This document shows, piece after piece, positions 5,833-8,892 of a DNA stretch of 8,892 bases. Every line of letters starts with the position of its first letter. Position 1 is the stretch's first letter. The stretch covers positions 1 to 8,892 of the forward strand of contig JBGOUJ010000313.1 of NCBI GenBank assembly GCA_041477005.1, read 5' to 3'. A program made the translations under genes and the position numbers. This stretch comes from JBGOUJ01 sp041477005 (GTDB lineage Bacteria > Acidobacteriota > Terriglobia > Bryobacterales > JACQDG01). Below the pieces are notes generated by a model that was given only the letters and a program-made list of their open reading frames with translations, was not told the origin of the DNA and ran no database searches.

Positions 5833-5852
5833 GAACCTGAGCATACAGTTTC

Positions 5853-5881
5853 TTCCGCGGGCGGTAGGTCAAGTATATAAT
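5853..5881 (+). promoter_or_regulatory. Candidate promoter for the glycoside hydrolase gene
   Basis: TATAAT at 5876-5881 is a perfect -10 hexamer inside AAGTATATAATCTGGG, rare in such GC-rich DNA. The element 17 bases upstream, TTCCGC (5853-5858), is a poor -35. Transcription would start near 5888 and leave a leader of about 68 bases. The sequence from 5886 on is conserved in the truncated copy at 2968, whereas this -10 lies just outside the conserved block. Confidence 0.45.
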
Positions 5882-5945
5882 CTGGGTGCGAATTGCATTT
5901 ACCGCGAGCGGAAGATGCTGGTGATCTTCACGCTGACGCGCTTTG

Positions 5946-5950
5946 GGAGG
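5946..5950 (+). promoter_or_regulatory. Shine-Dalgarno site of the glycoside hydrolase gene
   Basis: GGAGG within GGGAGGGGACC lies five bases before the ATG at 5956-5958 and fixes this start. The AGGGGACCATG part is also kept in the duplicate copy at 3026-3036. Confidence 0.8.
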
Positions 5951-5955
5951 GGACC

Positions 5956-8892
5956 ATGCAGTACGGTCGTCTGTTCATCGCCGGCAGGAGATTGGCCCGA
6001 GCATCCTTGCTCATCATGGCTGCCCTTGCGGCTCCTTTTTGTACGGCGCAGACACCGGCTGCCGCGCGCGCCATCGTGCTCGATGGCGCCGGACCATGGC
6101 GCGATGCGAACTGGACACTCGGCGTAACCGAGTTCACCAGCCTGCTCACGGACGCCGGCTACCAGGTGAGCACCGTCTCACCCGTGGACCTGCCCGCGGC
6201 CGCTCCGACGCCGGACATTCTCCTAGCGGTCCCCAGCCTCGAGAGCCTTCCTCTGGCCAACTTCCAGACCATCAGGGCCTTCCTGGCCGCCGGCGGAAGC
6301 CTGATGGCCAGCGGTGGCCAGCCGTTTCGCAACCCGTCCTACCGCACCGCCGACGGCCAGTGGCTGGACCGCGCCTCCATCTTGCAGGCCTTGGCGCCGG
6401 CCAAGACGGTCCTCGATCCGGCAACCGCGACTCTGGCCCAGATCATTTACGTGCCGCAGGCCGTGGCGCGAACCACAATCACAGGCCCGGACGGTCAATC
6501 CAAGGCTCTGGACTTCCAGCTCCAGATGCCGCCGCAGACACAGTTCTACCTGCTGACCGCCCCGCTCAATAAGCCGGTCTTCGCGCCGGGGCAGACGGCC
6601 ACCATCGTTTGGACCCGCGGAACTCCGGGCCAGTCCATGCTGTTCGAGTGGGACGAGACCGACGGCTCCCGTTGGATTGCGACCGTCCCCCTCACCGCCC
6701 AGTGGACCAAGCAGGTCCTGTTGCCCGCTGACTTCCACTACTGGCCCTCCGTGCCCGCCCGTGCTGCCACCACCTTTAACCCCGTCCAGGCCAGCCTGCT
6801 GTATTTCGGGGTGAGCACCGGTCAGGACGCACAGCCGGGTCCTCTGGAGTTCGCCCTCGGCGCGATCGGCGTCGCCACCGCGCCGGATCTGCAGTCGTTC
6901 ACTGCCCCCGTGCTGGAAACTCTCTCGCCTTCTTACAAACAATACGTGACCCAGGTGGGCGGAAAGACTGTCCGCGTCCCGTTCGCCCGCGGGCGCGGCC
7001 TCTCCGCCACACCCGACCCGGACGGCCGATTCCGTGCCATCGGCGATCTGCAGGCGCCGGCTGCCACCTGGTACGTCAGCACGACCGGAAGCGTTACTAT
7101 TTGGCTGCCGTGGCCCCACCTCCAAGACCCGCAGCGGGCCGAGCTCGTGGCGCTGCTCAGCGCCGCCCGCAATCGTTTGTATCTTCTGAATGCAGGCCCT
7201 ACCCGGATCGTGACACTGCCCACGGAAAATGTCGTTGTCGGAGCCCGCGTGATCAACGCGGCGCGATCCCCGGCGCAGGCCAGGCTGGTGTGGTCGATTG
7301 CGGATGCCGCCGGCACGGTGGCGGCCCAATCCACAGCGATGCTCAGCCTCGCCGCCGGCGAACTGCAAAGCGTCCCCGCCGCGGACCTCGGTAGACTGCC
7401 GTCCGGCGACTACACGGTCACCGCCAGCCTCGTCGTCGCAGCCCAGGAGATCCAGCGCCGGGCGGGCTTCCCTTTTCGAAGCCGATCGGGTGAGAGCCTC
7501 GTGACCGGAACCGAGGAAATCGACCGGATTGTGAGCCGCGTTCGCGTCTTCGACCCGACTCTGACTTTCCAGCCGGATCAGCGCATCGTCGCCGCCAACG
7601 GTTCCTTCTCGACCGCAGGGGGCCGCGCCCTGTTTTTACAAGGCGTCAACTACTGGCCGCGCTCCGCCGCCGCTCTCGAACCCACGCGCTTCTATCAATC
7701 CTGGCTCTTGCCTCAGAACTACGACCCCGATCTCATCGAGGCCGATCTTTCCCTTCTCGCCTCTCTCAACTTCAACCTCGTCAGCATCCAATACAGGGAC
7801 ATCAATGGGGCCCGGTCCCTGGTGGATTTCCTGGATCGTTGCCGCAATCACGGCCTCTGGGCCAACATCTACATCGACGCTTTCATCCTAGGCGCTCCGC
7901 CTGCCATTCTGTTTCATGGGAATGTTCAGGGTATCAATTCCAACATCGGTTCCTTCCTCCAGGCCGCCTTTCTTCCGGGCCACGACCGTGTCTTCGCCTA
8001 TGACCTGCTCTGGGAACCCCTCCTGGGCCTTCACAGCGTCCGTCTCGCCCTCGACAGCGCCTGGCGCGCATGGATCGCCGACCAGTATGGAACCCTCGCC
8101 AACGCCGAAAACACTTGGGGCTTCACCGCGCCGCGGGATGCGCAGGGCCAGATCTCCAATCCGCTCGACAGCCAGATTGAAAACGACGGCTCCTGGCGTG
8201 TGATGGTAGCGGCCTACCGCCGCTTCGTCGACGATTATCTGAGCCGCTCCTTCGGCGCGGCCGCCCGGCTGATTCGCAGCGCCTCTCCCGGCACTCTTCT
8301 AAGCTACCGCAACGGCGGCGGCGCAGCGGTGGATGCCAGTTACTCGTTGACGCCGGCGGGTGCAGCCATGTTAAACCAGATGTACTACGAATTCGGCACG
8401 GCCGCGGCTCACCTCGACTTCTTGTCGCCGCACGCCTACCTGATCCCCATTCCTTGGCCCGCCGGCCGCGGCTTGGGCTTCGCCGCCGCCTACGCCCGCT
8501 ACCGATCCGGAGGCAAGCCGCTCTACTGGTCCGAATACGGAATCAATATCGGCGCCGACGGCACGGGCCTGGCAACGCAGGCCGCCATCTGCGACTCCGT
8601 GATGCGGCTCATCAACGACGATGGATCAAGCGCGGCCGCGGTCTGGTGGATGCCGGGCGGCTGGCGGGTGGACACAGGAGACGACTACGGCATCTTAAAC
8701 CCCGACGGCTCCCCGCGCCAGTGCGCCATGGTCCTCGCCCAGTGGGGCGCCACCTTTCGCGCCACTCCGCCGAGTCAGGCTACCGGCAACGCCGTGACCT
8801 TGACCATAGACCGCGACGCCGACGCCCGCGGCGATGTGGGCGTCTTCCTGCGCTGGCAGAAAGACTACGTCACGGCCCGGCAAGCCGGTAAC
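5956..8892 (+). CDS. Large secreted modular glycoside hydrolase, clan GH-A TIM barrel with N-terminal glutamine-amidotransferase-like domain (partial, 3' end outside window)
   Basis: The frame is open for 979 codons to the window edge. Residues 1-32 are a signal peptide (RRLARASLLIMAALAAPFCTA, cleavage likely near TAQ). Residues about 37-140 form a class I glutamine-amidotransferase/ThuA-like Rossmann domain (IVLDGAGPW, PDILLAVPS, FLAAGGSLMASGGQPFR) without an evident nucleophilic cysteine. About 196-515 look like beta-sandwich modules. From about 556 (RALFLQGVNYWP) a TIM barrel begins. Glu687 in YDLLWEP is the probable acid/base, His826 and Tyr828 in SPHAY lie on a later strand, Glu860 in LYWSEYG is the probable nucleophile, and Trp897-898 (VWWMPGG) lie on the last strand. 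This order fits clan GH-A (GH5/GH42-like retaining beta-glycosidases); the exact family and sugar cannot be told. The acid/base Glu follows Trp rather than the usual Asn. The protein should act outside the cytoplasm on polysaccharide or oligosaccharide. Confidence 0.82.
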   Translation, partial: MQYGRLFIAGRRLARASLLIMAALAAPFCTAQTPAAARAIVLDGAGPWRDANWTLGVTEFTSLLTDAGYQVSTVSPVDLPAAAPTPDILLAVPSLESLPLANFQTIRAFLAAGGSLMASGGQPFRNPSYRTADGQWLDRASILQALAPAKTVLDPATATLAQIIYVPQAVARTTITGPDGQSKALDFQLQMPPQTQFYLLTAPLNKPVFAPGQTATIVWTRGTPGQSMLFEWDETDGSRWIATVPLTAQWTKQVLLPADFHYWPSVPARAATTFNPVQASLLYFGVSTGQDAQPGPLEFALGAIGVATAPDLQSFTAPVLETLSPSYKQYVTQVGGKTVRVPFARGRGLSATPDPDGRFRAIGDLQAPAATWYVSTTGSVTIWLPWPHLQDPQRAELVALLSAARNRLYLLNAGPTRIVTLPTENVVVGARVINAARSPAQARLVWSIADAAGTVAAQSTAMLSLAAGELQSVPAADLGRLPSGDYTVTASLVVAAQEIQRRAGFPFRSRSGESLVTGTEEIDRIVSRVRVFDPTLTFQPDQRIVAANGSFSTAGGRALFLQGVNYWPRSAAALEPTRFYQSWLLPQNYDPDLIEADLSLLASLNFNLVSIQYRDINGARSLVDFLDRCRNHGLWANIYIDAFILGAPPAILFHGNVQGINSNIGSFLQAAFLPGHDRVFAYDLLWEPLLGLHSVRLALDSAWRAWIADQYGTLANAENTWGFTAPRDAQGQISNPLDSQIENDGSWRVMVAAYRRFVDDYLSRSFGAAARLIRSASPGTLLSYRNGGGAAVDASYSLTPAGAAMLNQMYYEFGTAAAHLDFLSPHAYLIPIPWPAGRGLGFAAAYARYRSGGKPLYWSEYGINIGADGTGLATQAAICDSVMRLINDDGSSAAAVWWMPGGWRVDTGDDYGILNPDGSPRQCAMVLAQWGATFRATPPSQATGNAVTLTIDRDADARGDVGVFLRWQKDYVTARQAGN

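Noticed and set aside
5507..6127. Plus-strand 206-codon frame across the intergenic region into the hydrolase gene
   Set aside because: It is out of frame with the hydrolase signal peptide and antisense to the toxin-antitoxin remnants; no family resemblance.
6223..7368. Minus-strand 381-codon frame opposite the hydrolase gene
   Set aside because: Gly/Arg/Glu-rich shadow frame typical of GC-rich antisense strands; the plus-strand frame has clear domains.

Overview
The window is GC-rich and looks like a chromosomal segment from an Acidobacteriota genome, probably the Bryobacterales/Solibacter group. The main reason is the C-terminal domain of the secreted protein encoded at 3282-5324. Its run of features (an AAGIVDGAAF-like start, APGSMISIFG, YYVSPTQIN and PGRAEVVLS near the end) matches the TIGR03437 domain, which is greatly expanded in that group. 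The assignment rests on remembered family features, not on a search.

Left part (1-2579, all on the minus strand): a compact housekeeping operon read right to left. It runs from an M50 site-2 protease (1878-2579) through scpA (GTG start at 1881, 4-base overlap) and scpB (8-base overlap) to a 23S rRNA pseudouridine synthase of the RluB type that leaves the window at base 1. ScpA and ScpB are the non-SMC subunits of the chromosome-organising condensin. A GATGAACACGGATAAACAC-type intergenic repeat (431-518) fills the gap between scpB and the pseudouridine synthase gene, and it supplies the scpB stop codon.

Middle part (2580-5955): a scarred accessory region. From left to right it holds an imperfect inverted-repeat-bounded mosaic with a short IS1380-type transposase fragment (2700-2967), a truncated and frameshifted copy of the start of the large glycoside hydrolase gene (2968-3220), and a complete minus-strand gene for a secreted matrixin-like protein (3282-5324). 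That protein has lost the catalytic glutamate of its zinc-protease motif. Next come a 12-codon leader ORF with a strong Shine-Dalgarno sequence, an IS-end-like noncoding segment (about 5405-5497), and a decayed toxin-antitoxin-like pair (5522-5832, minus).

Right part (5956 to the end, plus strand): a large secreted modular protein, open at the right edge. It has a signal peptide, a glutamine-amidotransferase-like Rossmann domain, beta-sandwich segments and a clan GH-A TIM barrel with recognisable acid/base and nucleophile glutamates.

The first ~165 bases of the hydrolase gene and its leader occur twice in the same orientation, about 2.92 kb apart, with the metalloprotease-like gene between them. 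The segment therefore looks like the product of an old duplication and deletion or an insertion next to mobile-element debris. I do not see a clearly new defence or metabolic system. The strongest oddities are the pseudoenzyme, the direct-repeat scar and the unusual hydrolase architecture.
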